From the NCBI GenBank assembly GCA_030549495.1, contig JAUIRK010000919.1, forward strand, positions 245,001-309,000: a stretch of DNA of 64,000 bases, given 5' to 3'. A model generated the notes under the pieces. The model was not told the DNA's origin, searched no databases, and worked only from the letters and a program-made list of their open reading frames with translations. Each line of letters begins with the position of its first letter. The stretch's first letter is position 1. A program made the translations under genes and the position numbers. The stretch comes from Nectonema munidae (lineage: Eukaryota > Nematomorpha > Nectonematoida > Nectonematidae). Below, one piece after another: positions 1 through 13,494 of this stretch.

Positions 1-3000
1 GTTCACTGAAATTCCTCCCTCGACTTTACTTTCAAATGCTGCTTCATCAATTCTTCATGCGCGTGTTCTTTTCTTGAAGGAGAAAAGAGACAAGTGGATG
101 CTCGTGTGTTGTGTAGAGAAAGAGAGAGAGTAGAGGTGTAATTGATTGTCCATTTTTTATCTTTTGCCTAAAGTACAGGTTCAGAAGTAACTTGAATCAA
201 GTAAAAGTATCAATCCTTGCTTTCTTTTGCTTTGAAGGAAAAGCTCAACTTTCTCCGATACACTTGATCATAACTGCGTTCATACAAACTAATTTCAGCT
301 TGACCTTACTTCATCTTCTAAGTAGTAAATAGTAATTCCATTCTTGTGCCTATGATGATACATTTTATCCATCTACTTTGTTTATTGAAGATGTGAAAAA
401 GCTGCCTTTCTTCATCAGCCAAGGTAAGACTTTTTGCAAAAGCTCCAAATTCCTAATCATATTTCTGGATTGATTTGCGTAAAGAATAAATTGAATTTGT
501 TCAGCCCATTTGGTATTTCTCTTTCCCTTTTTAGTATTTCTTTATGCTCTTTTCGAATTCCACGTAAACTCCATCAATATGTTCTAGTTATAAAGTCTGG
601 TAAAAACATAATTAAATCAGCTTCTTCAAAAAAATGTAATAATCTTTTATTTGAAAACTTCACAATAACGAATTTACAGTCAATATGATTTTATGCTGGA
701 GCTTTTTTGATTGAATCCTTCAAATTTCCATGAATTTGTTCGAAACTTTCATATTTCACCATCTGCATATTGAAAGGAAAATGAAAAATTATATGGTTTA
801 AGTTAACTTTTTTAATATACAATTTTTGTAATTTCTAGCATTTGTACAAACCTAACTTTAACCCTATGTCAAAGCCTTTTTAATAAATTTTCCTTAAAAA
901 TCACTTTCTTTAAATATCTTAGCTATTTTGTATCGATATTATTTTTATACTTGATAAAAAACTTATACATAACATATGTAGATAATACGTTAAGAAGCCA
1001 AATTGTGTATAGGCATTGATAAAAATTTCATAGATTTGCATCGCTAAATCTAAATTTTCAATATCATTTTGGCTGCATCTGTCAAGATCAAAAAATTCTG
1101 CTCGACAGTTGGACATTTTATTTCTTATCATGGAATGATTTCCTCACTGCTCAATGAGATTTGATGTGAATATACCTTTTTCATCATTTTTTGATAAAAC
1201 TGTTTTCCTTACAATTTTGTATTGACATTGCATAAAATTTAAAGAAAAATTCATCTTTTCGTTGACTTGGATTATTTTCTTCTTATTAAGTGACTATTCT
1301 TTTTCCATCTTAAGTGAAAGCAAACATCAATTTGCTATAGAAATATTCAACAATATTTTATTTGTGTCAAAATTCTAGGCGCAGAATCGAACAAGGATTT
1401 CATAAAATCACTGTAACCGATTGCACATGGTACCGTAACCAAACTAACTATTGCTACAAAACGACTATAGTGTTCGATTATTTACAAAAACAATGTTCTA
1501 GTTCTTTAGTGTTTTTTAGTGTCTTTTCGCAGAATGGATTCAAATTTCTATAATTCTATATAAATTCCGCCTTAATCTAAACAATTTTTTTAATATAATA
1601 TTAAAGAAATATTCTCTTTCCAACTTTTCATGCTTCAAATTAGAAGAAGTTGTATTTTTTTTGTAAAAGAATTACAATTAATAATGCGATCTGAATGAAG
1701 AAATGGAATAAAAATTGAGGGTAATAAAGTCAATTAGTTTAGTCATAGTAAATTGATATGTACATTTATCTAAACTCTTCTATAAATCATGATTGAATGA
1801 GTATATGTTAAGTTTTTGACAAATTGTAAACATTTTTGAGGTTATGAAGTCCAATTTTCATTTGTTCAAAAGATTGTTTTAGGTATTTTTTCTTTCAACA
1901 CATCCTTTACAAATGAAGTTTTGGTAAATATAATTTTATTAAAAAATAACTTGTCAAAGATAATATTGAAAAACAATTTACAAAACGCAGAAATTTCAAG
2001 GATGTTTTTTCTCAAATTTTTTATTATTCTTTTGAAAGTATGAATAAAATTGTAAAATTATTTGTAAATCTAATATTTTGGTTTAAATGTCAGTATTTTT
2101 ATAAACGATAAATTAATTTTTATAACTTTTTAGGACAATTTTTGTTCGAATCTAAATAATAATAATTAGTCCTGTAGATAGAATGCGAAAATTACTTACA
2201 AGTAGTTGAGCACTTTTGATGAAATAAATGTGAAAGTGCATGAAATGAGGAAGATTACAAGATTTTCGCTTAGAATTTCTACAATCACTTTTCACATAAA
2301 TCACCTTAATGCACGTGTTAATCGAAACAGAACAAAGTTTCTTTCCATTTATTCAGAAGAGTATCCAAGATATACGGTAAAGAAATGAAAATGGATGAGG
2401 AAAAAAAGGACTGTTGCTATTATGGTTATACCACTATACTATATACCATGCACACAATTGTTCAAAGGAATTTCACTGCAATCTAATACGGAGTAATTTA
2501 ATAGGATGGAAAATCTACCCAATATGGTAAATTCTTGGCTTTCTACAAGTTTTATAGCTGTTTTCTTGTAAACGACCTTAAGGTAGTTGGGTTGGAATCA
2601 TTTATCGTTGGTTTCGGAAACATTTCGTCAGTGCAAAATAAGAAAGATTTGTAGGAATTCAATTTATAGAGCGATCCAAAAGGAGGAAGTAGACTTAGAA
2701 GAGATGTAAACACATCTTCCATTTGTACCAATGTCTTTATTCACCTTGTTTGGGCCACTTACAATAAATTCGTGGGAAGTAAGTTTTTCATTGTTTGGTT
2801 TTTAAATCGCTATAGAAAGTTTCATCAAAGTTTTATTCCATCGCCACAACTTCAAAATTGTTTGAAGGAGAGTGTCCAGTGTTCACCCCCGAATTCCTCA
2901 TCTGGTAAACCCAGGGCACCTCGATGTAATCCTTTTCCTTCAAATTTTTTCAAATTCCTTCGAGAACATTCTTATAAATATTTGATTCATTATTCAAAGC

Positions 3001-4040
3001 TAAAACTCGAAGAGACATTTTGGACCTTTTTTTTATGACTTTCTTAATTTCTATCAGTCCTTATACAACCAGGTTTCACTGATTTCTTTTTAAATCAACT
3101 GAACTGCCAAATTTGTCTTCTATCATAAAAATATTTAAAAAAGTTATGGGAAAATATTTGAAAAAATGTTCCAATTTTATTTCTGTGGTACTGTAGATAT
3201 TGACAAAGAAAATGCTAGAAATTTTAGAAAAATTGTTTTTACATCTTTATATGAAAATGAAGCTAATTTGTGTGAATCCTCAAAAAAAATTTCAGAGATG
3301 TCTCATTTTTCTAGTAAAATTCTAAATCGCTGGAAGAATTAAACACTAAATGCTCTTGTATGTTTCCATTTTTATTTTAGTTCAAATGGATAGATAAAAG
3401 AAAGTGCGCTGTATCTTTTTCATCAAGGAGGATCAAAAATGGTTAAGGTCGTCTTTACACCTGAAAGTTTAAAACCCTCCTAAGGGGGGCACACTTCTAA
3501 CTATTTCTAAGTCAAGTATCAATAGTCACTTTTCGGCTAGAAAACTATACTATATGTTTAAGTGGTTGACTGACAACTTCACAATGAAGAACCACTCTAC
3601 AGAAAAATGACTGATATATAGTATTTATATAAATTCTATCTGAATTAAAATTTTTGATTTTACTGTGTTTATATTGTTTTGCCATGTGTTATTTTATTTA
3701 AACATTATTTTCAGATTAAATTTTCTAAATTTTTCACAAGGAATTATCATTTAAATAATTTTTATTATTATTTTTGAATTATATTTTTATGTTTTTTTAT
3801 TTACTTTTTTACAAGATGTTTCACTTTAATTGAGCAACATCTTTTTAAAAGATTTATTTCATATTATTTCAAAAAACACAAAACAATATAAACACAATGA
3901 AATCAAAAAGGTGTATTCTTGGTGTATTATTTTGTTTCCCAAATTGGGAGCGTTTGCGTTAGGATAGTATCGTTCACTTAGATGTATTTATATATTGTAA
4001 CATAAATTCTTGTAAAATAATATATATAACAAGGTATAGC
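1..4040. other. AT-rich stretch without recognisable gene
   Basis: Only short open frames of at most 88 codons occur here and none resembles a known family or has a splice or codon pattern that stands out. A GA-rich run lies near 118-135. I see no coding gene, RNA gene or complete mobile element in this stretch. Confidence 0.5.
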
Positions 4041-4049
4041 TATTCTTTT

Positions 4050-4165
4050 GTAACAAGGGCCGGTTGGCGTTTAGTGGGATGGAAAGTCCAATTAGACTTG
4101 GACTCAGCATTCCGGGCGGGCCACGATATCCGAAAAGATGGGTGCGAACGCCACAAACAACTTAA
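4050..4165. repeat. GC-rich tRNA-like island, possibly a SINE head
   Basis: A sharply GC-richer patch in AT-rich surroundings. It contains TTGGCGTTTAGTGGG, which fits a pol III A-box, followed by a small perfect hairpin GTCCAA-ttagac-TTGGAC, and later GCGAACGCC. The opening GGCGT and closing ACGCC could pair. No clear B-box was found, so a tRNA-derived repeat is only a suggestion. Confidence 0.3.
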
Positions 4166-4169
4166 TTAA

Positions 4170-6160
4170 TTAATAATAATTGCTTACGAAAAAATCGAGC
4201 AGAACTTAGATTCCCTCTCTTGAATTGCTTTCACTTTCCACTATTATTATAGGACTATTTAATAAGGAAACACTATTAAATTATTTGTTCCCATAATATT
4301 GACTGAGCAACTAAAAATTTACCATAACTGAAATCAACTAATTACTATTAAGTTGGTTTAAAACCCTGGGCCTTTGTTTTTGAATTGGAAGAAACCAGGA
4401 AACGATTCCTTGCATTGAATTAATTTATTTTTCCATCCCTTGATTGATCCAAAAATTTGAAGGTAAAAAAGATCAAACAAAATCTTACCCTCAAATTTTC
4501 TGAAAGAAGAAGCAACAAACAAACACTTTCCAAGTTCGATAAAGAAGAATGGTAGAATAATAATCTAGGCGGGCAATAAGTCTATTTTAAAACCTATCAT
4601 TCGCGAACAAGTGAAAGTGAATCAGTATTCTGAGTGGACAAATGCAAATCATCCAAATGAAACATATCGATGAAATGGATCCGGCGGCATCAAGCACTTT
4701 ATTGCAAATGAATGCACAAAAATTTTTTCAAAGTATATCACGCTATTGGATCTTCTTCTTCTTCTTTCAACAGGAAACAAACAAACAAACAAACAGGAGA
4801 AAAGACTTTCTACACTCCATGTTAAGACTTCAACCTTGAAACGATTTCCATGTCATCTTTTATTCACAGTGCGTTTTCGTTTCGTGCTAAACCTGGAAAC
4901 AAAATCTTCCTTTCAGATTTTTCATCATTTTTTTATGTAGAGGAAAAGGATTTGGCAGAGATAAATCATGCCACAAACAAAAGCTTTTTGGAAGACTTTG
5001 TGGCATGCCCATTTGCATAAGAGAGATTGTAAAAGATTTTACATGGATTAGTGATGATTAGCTTGTAGTTAAGTGTAAAAAAGAAGTAGTTTTTTTTAAG
5101 GAAAATAAAAAAGCGAGACAACTTTATATAAGAACATTTACCCCATGTTTGATTTTGATAAAATATATAAATTGTGGTTTTTTGAAGAGGGTTATCGAAC
5201 AAAAATTTTAATTAGACAAATTACATGCACTCAATTCAATATTAAGTATATACATATATGAAGAAAAGTTGCTGTTCTTTCAGTTAAATTGCAGAAAGCA
5301 ACACTATAAAAAAGGTGCAATTAAATATACTTTTCAAAATAACATTAACTTCACAAAATTGAAGTAGGATTTTAAATTTTTTCGATTTTTATATTTTTCC
5401 ACGTCATCCTTGCACTTGCTTGAAGAGTGTTTTTATTTAAACACAACAATTTGCATCATATCGTCTCCCCTTTTCTTCATCTGCATTGCGCTTCTCTTGC
5501 AAATGGTTTCCTTTCATATACAAAAGGTTCCCGGCTCTTCAAAGATAACCAATGAACTTGAATGCTTTAAAGGAAATTTTTACTTCCATTCTCTCGTCAG
5601 TAACAATTTTTCGCCTCAATTTTATTTCAATATTTATACCAATTGAACTGACTAACTTAATTAGACAATTAGTCTTTTGACATGTAATTTCGCCATTTTT
5701 AGTACAGGATTGATTGAGGCTGACTGATTTCCATAGCGAAATTTTATTCTGAAAAAAGTCAACTTACTTATTTTGCTCTACTCTTTCAAAATAATTTAAT
5801 TTGATTAAAATTTAATAATAAAGGAATATTTCTCACCTCAATTATTTATTGTTGATTTTAACCTTTTAACGCCAAATATTTAGTGTAGTCGAGTTAAATT
5901 TTGCATTTTTTAAGAGATCAAAGCGTGACGTAGGATTGATAGATTGATATAAGTAGCTTCACAGAATTATAATTTTGCTGAATGAGAATCAATGATCCTA
6001 GACTGGGGATGTTTTATTTTTGTTCGATTGAGCACAAATGTGAAGGACATGGTGTTAGGAATTGAAAAGAACACGTCTTGAGATTCAATAGAGTCTTCAA
6101 GAAGATTTCCTTAGCGACTTATTTTACATAGGGCAAATTAAAAGTGTTTTTGCTTGTACC
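4170..6160. other. AT-rich stretch without recognisable gene
   Basis: Holds a short TTC run near 4752-4770 and an AAAC run near 4780-4795. The open frames are short and unlike known proteins. The sequence around 5866-5915 begins like the MITE termini described elsewhere (TTTTAACGCC) but no second end is visible. Confidence 0.45.
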
Positions 6161-6164
6161 CGTT

Positions 6165-6470
6165 TTACGTTATGGCGGCATTTTTACTAGTATAGGAGTT
6201 TTCAATTCTTTTTTTGAAGGAGAATTTATCTTTTCGAAAAAAAGCTGACATAGCAATGCACAACTTTGGTTTGGGCGATTTCATGGACAAGAAAGGGGTG
6301 TTGAAAGTGCTACTGATAGATATTTGTGAAGCAGATGTCGTGTATCTTTTTGTTGAGATGTGAGTAGGGACAGAATTAGGTGGGCTTATGCCTAATTCAA
6401 ATTTGTTTATGCGTGTTAAGATGCCGTTTGCTTTTACGCTGGAGAGTATGGTGAGCAATGAATTCATCCA
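6165..6470 (-). mobile_element. LINE fragment, probable endonuclease domain
   Basis: A 100-codon frame on the minus strand has the spacing typical of the middle of apurinic-like endonucleases in Jockey/I-type LINEs: an N-G pair, then a P-N-S-V-P-T-H block, then a serine-rich S-x-I-S-I-S segment. The neighbourhood has no other part of the same element in the right order. The match is by eye to the family pattern and is weak to moderate. Confidence 0.35.
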
Positions 6471-6842
6471 AAAAGTTAGACATTTTTGTTAGGATGTAGG
6501 CGAAATTGCTTCATCCCAGTGGAAAACCTTGAGTTGAAGAAGAAGAAATTTTTATTATTAGAAAACAAAATATGAAAAACTATTGGCAATAAAAAAAAAA
6601 TCACAACATATGGCCCATCACCACAAGAGAAGAAAAAGGAAGGAAAGGCACTTCATCGTGATTTCAATAACTCATGTGAGATGGACATATCAATACGGAG
6701 AAGAATAAAAAGATACAGACAAATAAAAATAAAAAAAAATATATGTAAACAATAGTGTATTATATATATATTTATTTATTTGTTTATATTTATTTGAATA
6801 TAAAACATAAATTTGTGAAATGTGATTGTATTAGGAACACCT

Positions 6843-7142
6843 TCAAGTAAAAAACAAAGCTTGCGAAGAAGTTTTGAATCCTTTACGATTTTGCAGATCA
6901 AGCTTGGGAAGAAAGAAATTCACAAGGAAAAACGTTCTAAGAAGTATTGAACGAAAGAGAGATTTTTCACTGACTTCAGGAATATGGAAGAGAAGGTTGG
7001 AGCGAGTGAAGTAGCCATGTGTGGAATTGTTTTGTATGAACAGAGAATTTAGAAATCCATTTTGGTAACACGATTTATAAAAAAAAACCTTGAGTTCTGA
7101 GGAAATAAGAAGATCTATATGATATATTAAGATTTTGTACAA
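6843..7142 (-). mobile_element. LINE fragment, probable ORF2 C-terminus
   Basis: A 99-codon frame contains STHGYFTRSN followed by a hydrophobic and basic stretch, resembling the H-x-Y-N-T-R block found near the C-terminus of CR1/Jockey reverse-transcriptase proteins. It lies upstream of the endonuclease-like scrap at 6165-6470 on the same strand, the wrong order for one element, so these are probably two separate insertions. Confidence 0.35.
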
Positions 7143-7200
7143 ATTAACAAAAAATACTTAAAAAGCTTGGATTGAGCGAAATTTTAGCCAGTCTCTTTTT

Positions 7201-7237
7201 TTATTATTTAATAATAAAAATTATTATTAAATAATAA
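7201..7237. repeat. Perfect AT-only palindrome
   Basis: Sixteen bases at 7201-7216 are exactly repeated in inverse orientation at 7222-7237, around a five-base loop. It sits just upstream of the SINE copy at 7256 and consists only of A and T. Confidence 0.8.
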
Positions 7238-7255
7238 TTTAATTTACTATTAAAT

Positions 7256-7507
7256 CGTTAGTAGGGTTGGTTAGATGCTGGATTCGATAACTCAAGGTCT
7301 TGGGTTCGAATCCGCATCAAGCATGCTTTCCTCATAGTTCGATACAAGAGGCGCAATTGTGCCTTCTCGATGAAAACACCCCGGGGTACCTTTACCTTAT
7401 TAGACTGAAGTAAAATGAAGGATTAGGGTGAGGTGTAACTAACTACTCGGCCACATATTTTTGTTGGATGTGTTGCAAAATTGTGAACGGATGATTGATT
7501 GATTGAC
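7256..7507 (+). repeat. tRNA-Ile-derived SINE, fullest copy
   Basis: The head reads like a tRNA: GTTGGTTAGATGC (A-box region), TTCGATAACTCAAGGTC (tRNA-Ile(GAT) anticodon-loop pattern) and GGGTTCGAATCC (B-box). A tRNA-unrelated body follows and the end is a GATT microsatellite (GATGATTGATTGATTGA). Copies lie at 13704, 15972 and 45748. The tRNA relation is a direct sequence resemblance; the assignment as pol III-transcribed SINE is inference from the box pattern and tail. Confidence 0.8.
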
Positions 7508-7509
7508 AT

Positions 7510-8270
7510 ATGTTTGTACACAGCATCTGTTTTATTAATTAGGAATCAGTAAATGCTTGCACGTAAAATCTACAATTTTACCAGGAAAAACTTTCCTATA
7601 TATTAGTGTAAAAAGCAAGAACACTTATAATTAAGATTGGTTGCTAATGTATTGATAGCTTTTATAGTGTGAGGAATAAAATAAATTACAATGATTTAAA
7701 AATATGCTTTTTATGATATCTATGACATGCTATATTGTAAAAGTATTGATTTAAAAAATTAAATAACATCACATAAATATGAAAAAAGCAAAAGAAATGA
7801 AATGGCCAAACTTAAAATTTTATAGCCAAATGCTTCAAAAAAGCCTACTTTGGAGTTTTTGGCCAGAAAAAGGCCAAAATTGGAAACTTGTCGCTGCTCC
7901 CTTGTTATAAACCGCACTTTCTCACCAACATAATCTCTTCTCATATAGACTTTATTGTTGTATTGGGTGAAAGAAGTAGACTTCTCTAATTCTTAGAGGC
8001 CGTATAGAACTGTTGGATTTATCTTAAGTCAAACTCTGTAATGCTTGTCTACCTGCTTCTAAATGCTTCCTTTTCATTCCATTAAAGGTTTTCTCGATAA
8101 TAAGCTTTTGGCTGTCTGTATACACATAATTTTATGTATTTATCCGTACAACTCATATGGTTCATATTTATTAATGATATTATAACTATCAATTTGGAGT
8201 GACTCTTTTATTAGATTGGTTTGTAACTTTTAAAATGAGAAAGAAGTTATGTGGCTATAACCCCTATTTT
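7510..8270. other. AT-rich stretch without recognisable gene
   Basis: Between the SINE and the pogo remnant I see no coding region, terminal repeats or structured RNA. Confidence 0.45.
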
Positions 8271-8271
8271 T

Positions 8272-9117
8272 AAGAACTGTTATAACGCGGATCATTATAG
8301 CGCGATATTGCTTATAACGCGATTATGTCTTGGCCCCCATTCTTACAGGCGTATATGACATAATCAAAATTCCACTTTGAAATCCAAATTAAAACTACTA
8401 TATAATATTATTTCTATAAAAACATTTTTCACTAAAACGACAACTTCAATGAAACACTTAGCTTTGCTGAAAACGAAATTAAGGAAGCAGAAGCTAAACT
8501 CAAATCTGGTTTAAATATAAAAGATGTGTCGTTGAGTGTGATGATAGAAAATTGCGAAAAGATTGAAGTTTTTGAGCCAGTTTTTCAACTCAAGACAGAT
8601 GAGGAGCTTTTGGAGTTAGAAACAGAGACTGATGACTTTACGAACGCCTCTCCTCTTCAGGAATAATCCAAAATTAAGGCTAGTGATGTTTGCTTTATGC
8701 TGAAACAAAGTTTAAAATTGCTATAGAAACAGAAAAAGTTGATTCAATTAAACTAATGCAACTAAAAAATATTTTGCGTTTTGGAGCAAATATTTCAAAA
8801 AAAGAAGCTAAACAAAACTTATTACAGACTATTTTGCATAAAAGAAGAGTTTACAAGTGTGCATAGATCTATTTTTGTTCTAACAAAAATTTTTGTAATA
8901 TAACTTTCAGATTGTTTGTGACATTTCCTTTACATTTTATTTCTTTTACCAAATTTTAGTTTTAGGATTGTTATGTAATGTTTTCAAATATAACCAACTG
9001 AAAAAAATCCGTCTATGTAAATATTATTATTTAACTTGAATTGTAAAATTATAACTCGGATCAGTTATAACGCGAGTAGCTATTATGGACCCCGGTTACC
9101 GCGTTACAACGGTTCCT
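8272..9117 (+). mobile_element. Internally deleted pogo/Tigger DNA transposon
   Basis: The ends are inverted: GAACTGTTATAACGCGG near 8274-8290 and, on the opposite strand, GAACCGTTGTAACGCGG ending near 9115. The motif TTATAACGCG or a close variant recurs three times inside the left end and at least once more inside the right end. The interior carries the C-terminal part of a pogo/Tigger/Jerky-type transposase: an acidic frame at 8463-8666 with EKIEVFEPV and an ELLELETETDD run, then a further piece in another frame at about 8697-8865. The DDE core is missing and the element is non-autonomous. Confidence 0.7.
8463..8666 (+). pseudogene. pogo/Tigger transposase C-terminal remnant
   Basis: The frame contains IKDVSLSVMIENCEKIEVFEP followed by LKTDEELLELETETDDF, a pattern typical of the acidic tail after the DDE domain in Tigger and Jerky-type proteins. 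It ends at a stop at 8664; a further related piece follows in another frame. The N-terminal CENP-B helix-turn-helix and the catalytic core are absent, so it cannot be functional. Confidence 0.6.
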
Positions 9118-9139
9118 CACGGTATTTCGTGCATAATGT

Positions 9140-9466
9140 CAATATGTATGAAGTATGTATTCCATGTGTGTAGTATGTAGGTCTGGATGTTTTATTTGTG
9201 TCAGACGTGTATTAATAAAAATGGATAGGAATGTTTGTGTCAAGAATATAAAAAAATGTATATGTTCGATTGCGATAACACTAAACCTAACACAACCCCG
9301 AATACTAACACTATAATGCTAAATCCTAACAGCGTCAATAGCTTTCCAAAATGTTACACATTAACGCCCATTTAGGGATTGGGTGAGCCCTTGTCAATCA
9401 AATATTATGCAAATTGAGGAACAGATTTGAATAGTCAGAATTAGCGGTGGAGTGAGTTATGTTTGT
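9140..9466 (+). repeat. Dispersed repeat P, copy 1
   Basis: This segment matches 52655-53115 along most of its length. Shared blocks include ATAGCTTTCCAAAAT, GCCCATTTAG and CTTGTCAATCAA, and both end with AACAGATTTGAATAGTCAGA. The middle consists of loose CTAACACTAA-type runs. Copy 2 carries a MITE that this copy lacks. No coding sequence is visible and the family is not recognised. Confidence 0.75.
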
Positions 9467-9469
9467 TAT

Positions 9470-12400
9470 AATAATGACTAGTTCCTTTTCTCGGAGAAGA
9501 AAAATGATTTATAGTCCATTCTTCCGTATTGAGTTCAAAACATTCTTTATTCGAACAATGAGTGATCTTTCAACTGATTTTTTATAATTAGAAAAAATTG
9601 ACTTTGATAGAAATTCTGACTTTGTTAAATTCTCATGTAAACAGTAAGTCTTTACTTTTTCCCAATACTAAACTATTTTCCCATGGTTGAGAAGAACATC
9701 AAGGAAAATTTTGGAATTGCTTTTATACACCTAAGAGTTCGCAAAGCAATTAAAAAATAAATTTAATTTTTATAATTTTTTGACATATCAGATAAAATTT
9801 TAACTCATCCATTCTAGGCCATATAAATAAAATAATTCAAAAACGTGATCTTCCATGAAAGATGCATTTGATTTATATAGAAACATCGATTTTGAAGATA
9901 CTCTATGTTGAAAAAAAGAAACATATCTCTTCTCTAACACAAGGGAAAGATAAATTCTAGTGATTGAAAAGTTTTTGTTCAAAGATCGCTTCTTTTCAAA
10001 AGAGAATACTTTAAAATATTTCAGGGATTCTCTACAATAATCATATTGATAATAATTTGCAAATGTGATTATAGAATACTTTTTATGTCAATTTTTTTAC
10101 AAAAATAAAGTCAACTTTTTGAGGTCGTTATAGGTCACTATTTGAAGGATTTTAAGGTCAATTTTTTTTGTCCCTCGTTACTATTGTCAGTATACATTGT
10201 CACATGTTCTAGGTTTTTTATTGGACCATTTTATTTAAAGATATTTTACTCTTCACTGTGAAAAAAGTATTTTTAAAAGTTATAACTTATAAGTTATTAT
10301 AAAAATATCAAAGAACACAGAACTTTAAAATTAGTAAATAAAGAATTTCTATTAAAGAATTATTAGAACTAAGAGTATAATATTTACAATTCAGATATGC
10401 GCAAACCACGGTCTGCGGGTCTCATTTGGCCTTCTTTACGTTTTATGCGGTCGGCTGAGATAATGTCATTTAATCTTATTCGCCGCTAATTGGTTCAAAA
10501 AATTTTATTGACAAGAAAAATTTAAATATTGAAACTACACGATGATAATACTGTTCGAATTATTTTCACCAAAAAGGCTTATTTTTTTCCTTCACTTATT
10601 TTAATTTTCACAGGTCATTTCGTATTTAAATTTTGAAGATTGAAGTTTCTTTTGATTTTTATTTATTGTTTAAAGTGTATAATAAGTTATTATTATTAAA
10701 ATTAACAATATTACATTTTTTACAGATTTAATAAATTTTTCTTTAACATTAAGATTTTGATGAAGAAAAATAAACCATTTATTTATACGCTAAAAAGACT
10801 TACAATCAATAAATTTTCAATGGAATTTAACTTAATTTTTTTTTTAAATATTTACAAAGAACATTATTATTATCTTTGCTGTTTTAAGTAATGCCGATTT
10901 TACTACACCATTAGTTCCATTAAATGTGTAAATTTTTAAATGCGGTCCTTTTACAAAAAAGTTTGCCCTCTCTTGGAGAGAGTTTGGCTTATTTTTGTAT
11001 AGAAGGAAATCAAGAGTGAAACCCTCTGATCTTTTCATTCAATACAAATACATTTTAGACAAGTTTGGATATGAACAAATTTAATACCCATGATATTTTT
11101 ATCAGCATTTGCCGTTTTTAAAAAATCATTTTGAAAGGAAAAACTTGAAAGTTTTTGAAAACTTTTCAAAACTTTCTCGTTTATGAGCTAATGTGTTGAA
11201 AAGTTTAAGAAAAATACTTTTTAAGAACATTTTTCAAAGGTTTAAATGCTGCTAGTTGCACATAGAAAGGCTCCAACGGCCACATGGAGTCTACCGTCTC
11301 TAGTGTATTGATCCGACACCTGGATATTTGATAATATTAAAGAATTTATACATTTTACAAATATACTTAGAGTTAATAGAAAAATGATTGATATGGATAG
11401 ATTGCAAGCCCCAATAACCACGTTTGATTTTTAGTGGTCAGTTTGATTTTAGCTTCACAAGATTGGATTTTTGACTTTACAAAAAAATTAAGAATTTTGC
11501 ATGGGAAAGAACTCGAGAATGAAAAAATAGCAGCTCAGAAATTTACTCGGTCCTAAAATAAAAAAATATGAAAATAATGAAAGATGTTAAAAAAAATCCG
11601 TATTTGGTATATATCAAGGTATATAGTAATCAAAACATTCTGAATATGGAGATATATGTCTGATCTCAAGGCTGATTGAGAGTAAATACATTCCTCTACT
11701 TCACTTGATATTTCAACTTTTAGCATTAATAAGTGATAATTCGTTGTTTAGTTGTTAGAATTGAGGTGTGGGTTGTTTGAAAGGGCTGTACCCTAGTGTA
11801 ACACGAATGATAAATCCAATGAGTTAACAGATGCTTGATATCCTCCATATGGACATAATGTAAAATAATAAAGTTTTAGTGTGAAAATAAAAAAAGTCAA
11901 AGATGTTTGAAAAATTTATGTTGTATCAAAATTCATTGCAAAACTTAAGAGATTAATTTTGGAAAAAAAAATTAAAAAATTTTGAAAGAGATTAATTATT
12001 TCACATTTTTAAATTATTGTTATATCTTAGGAAAAATTAAAATGTATAAATGTTCGTTTAGTGTTAATGAATTCCAAAGTAATACAAAGCATAAAAGAAA
12101 TTAAAAATTGAAGAAATGACGTCAAAAAATCGCTAAAATCGTTAAAAGAGTGAGATCTCTCTGTTTCAAATTTGGTTCTATCGAAGCAAGAAATCATCGG
12201 TGATACGTTGACTGAAAAATTGGAAGATGATTACAAAGAAAAAATTGTGCAAAAAAGAAATAGCTTCAAGTAATCTGAAAATGTTTTAATAGGATGCCAT
12301 GAAAAAAGCAACTAATTTTTTCACCTTAAAAACAAATTGAGTATGAATTAAATTTTTAATCATTGAGATTAAAATTATTGTAGTTTTATGTTTTTGACAT

Positions 12401-13490
12401 AGTAAGAAGATATTCCAAATAATTGTTATTTTAAAGTTTATATAAAATCACAAAATTTGCAAATTTTCCTTCTTTTACACACGACCTTTGGAAAATGTGC
12501 TTCAAGCAAAATAAATAATATACTGGAATTTTGTAATTAGTATTAACATTTTTTCAACAGTCTACAAAGATCATTCTGCTCGTAATTAAAAGGTTACTCC
12601 AACTGTTCACAACAATTTTTACAAGGTGAGGAGGATGCTTTAAAACGAATGCACTTATTAATTTGAGAATGATTTAAATTTTTGATACTTTTTCCGATAC
12701 AAAACATCTTTACGGTAAGAAAAAATTTTATTTTTAGGTTTTTTATTTTTCGAGACATATTTCCTGGCATACAACAATGGCAAAATATATTATATCTGAT
12801 AATAATTATTTATAGTCGCAGGGATATACAAAACTGGTTTTAAAACTTCCCACAATCTCAATTATATTTTTTAATAATTTTATTGACCTAAAGTTAATTT
12901 AAATTTATTCTTTTTAATTCTAATTAAATTCTAAATTTCGCTTCAGCACCACGTAGGTAGGGTTTCCGTGAAATGTGATTTTGATAAATTGTGCATGTCG
13001 GTAATTGTCGGTTAATTAGCCTACACCATTTTGGTATGTGTGTATGTTACACCCAATTTGTGAAATTTGCCCAATAGAAGAGGCAATTTGATGAACGAAT
13101 CTGTTTATAACTATAATTGTTAAGCCAGAAATATCAATTTTAATTCAAAAATAAATTTCCCATTTTTTGTTACTGATTAATCTTAACAAAGAGACTGATA
13201 TAAATGGTATACGTTAGTAATTATAAACTAATTTATATAAAAATTTTCTTTTGTTTTTTGGAGGTCAATAAAGTTCAAAAATTAAAAAACTGAAATATTA
13301 TTTTAAATTTCACTCAATTTTTTTATTAATCTAATATTAGTTTTAAGATAAATAAAAAAAAAATTTTAATATTGAAATAAGTCAAAATTTTTGATTATTA
13401 AGTCAAAAAATCGGACTTTTTTTTAGGTCAAACGTTGTTTCCTCTGGTTATAAGATAAATAAAATATATTGGAAGTAGAAAGCTCTCTGG
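9470..13490. other. AT-rich stretch, no gene recognised
   Basis: Holds one GC-richer patch at about 10395-10500 (CGGTCTGCGGGTCTCATTTGG, ATGCGGTCGGC) that resembles an hAT terminal region, and another at 11240-11330. A short open stretch near 12180-12270 could be read as protein-like but has no recognisable relatives. Nothing else can be supported. Confidence 0.4.
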
Positions 13491-13494
13491 TATT

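Noticed and set aside
6165-6470. Possible host gene exon
   Set aside because: Considered because of its balanced composition, but the P-N-S-V-P-T-H and S-I-S-I-S pattern fits a LINE endonuclease better.
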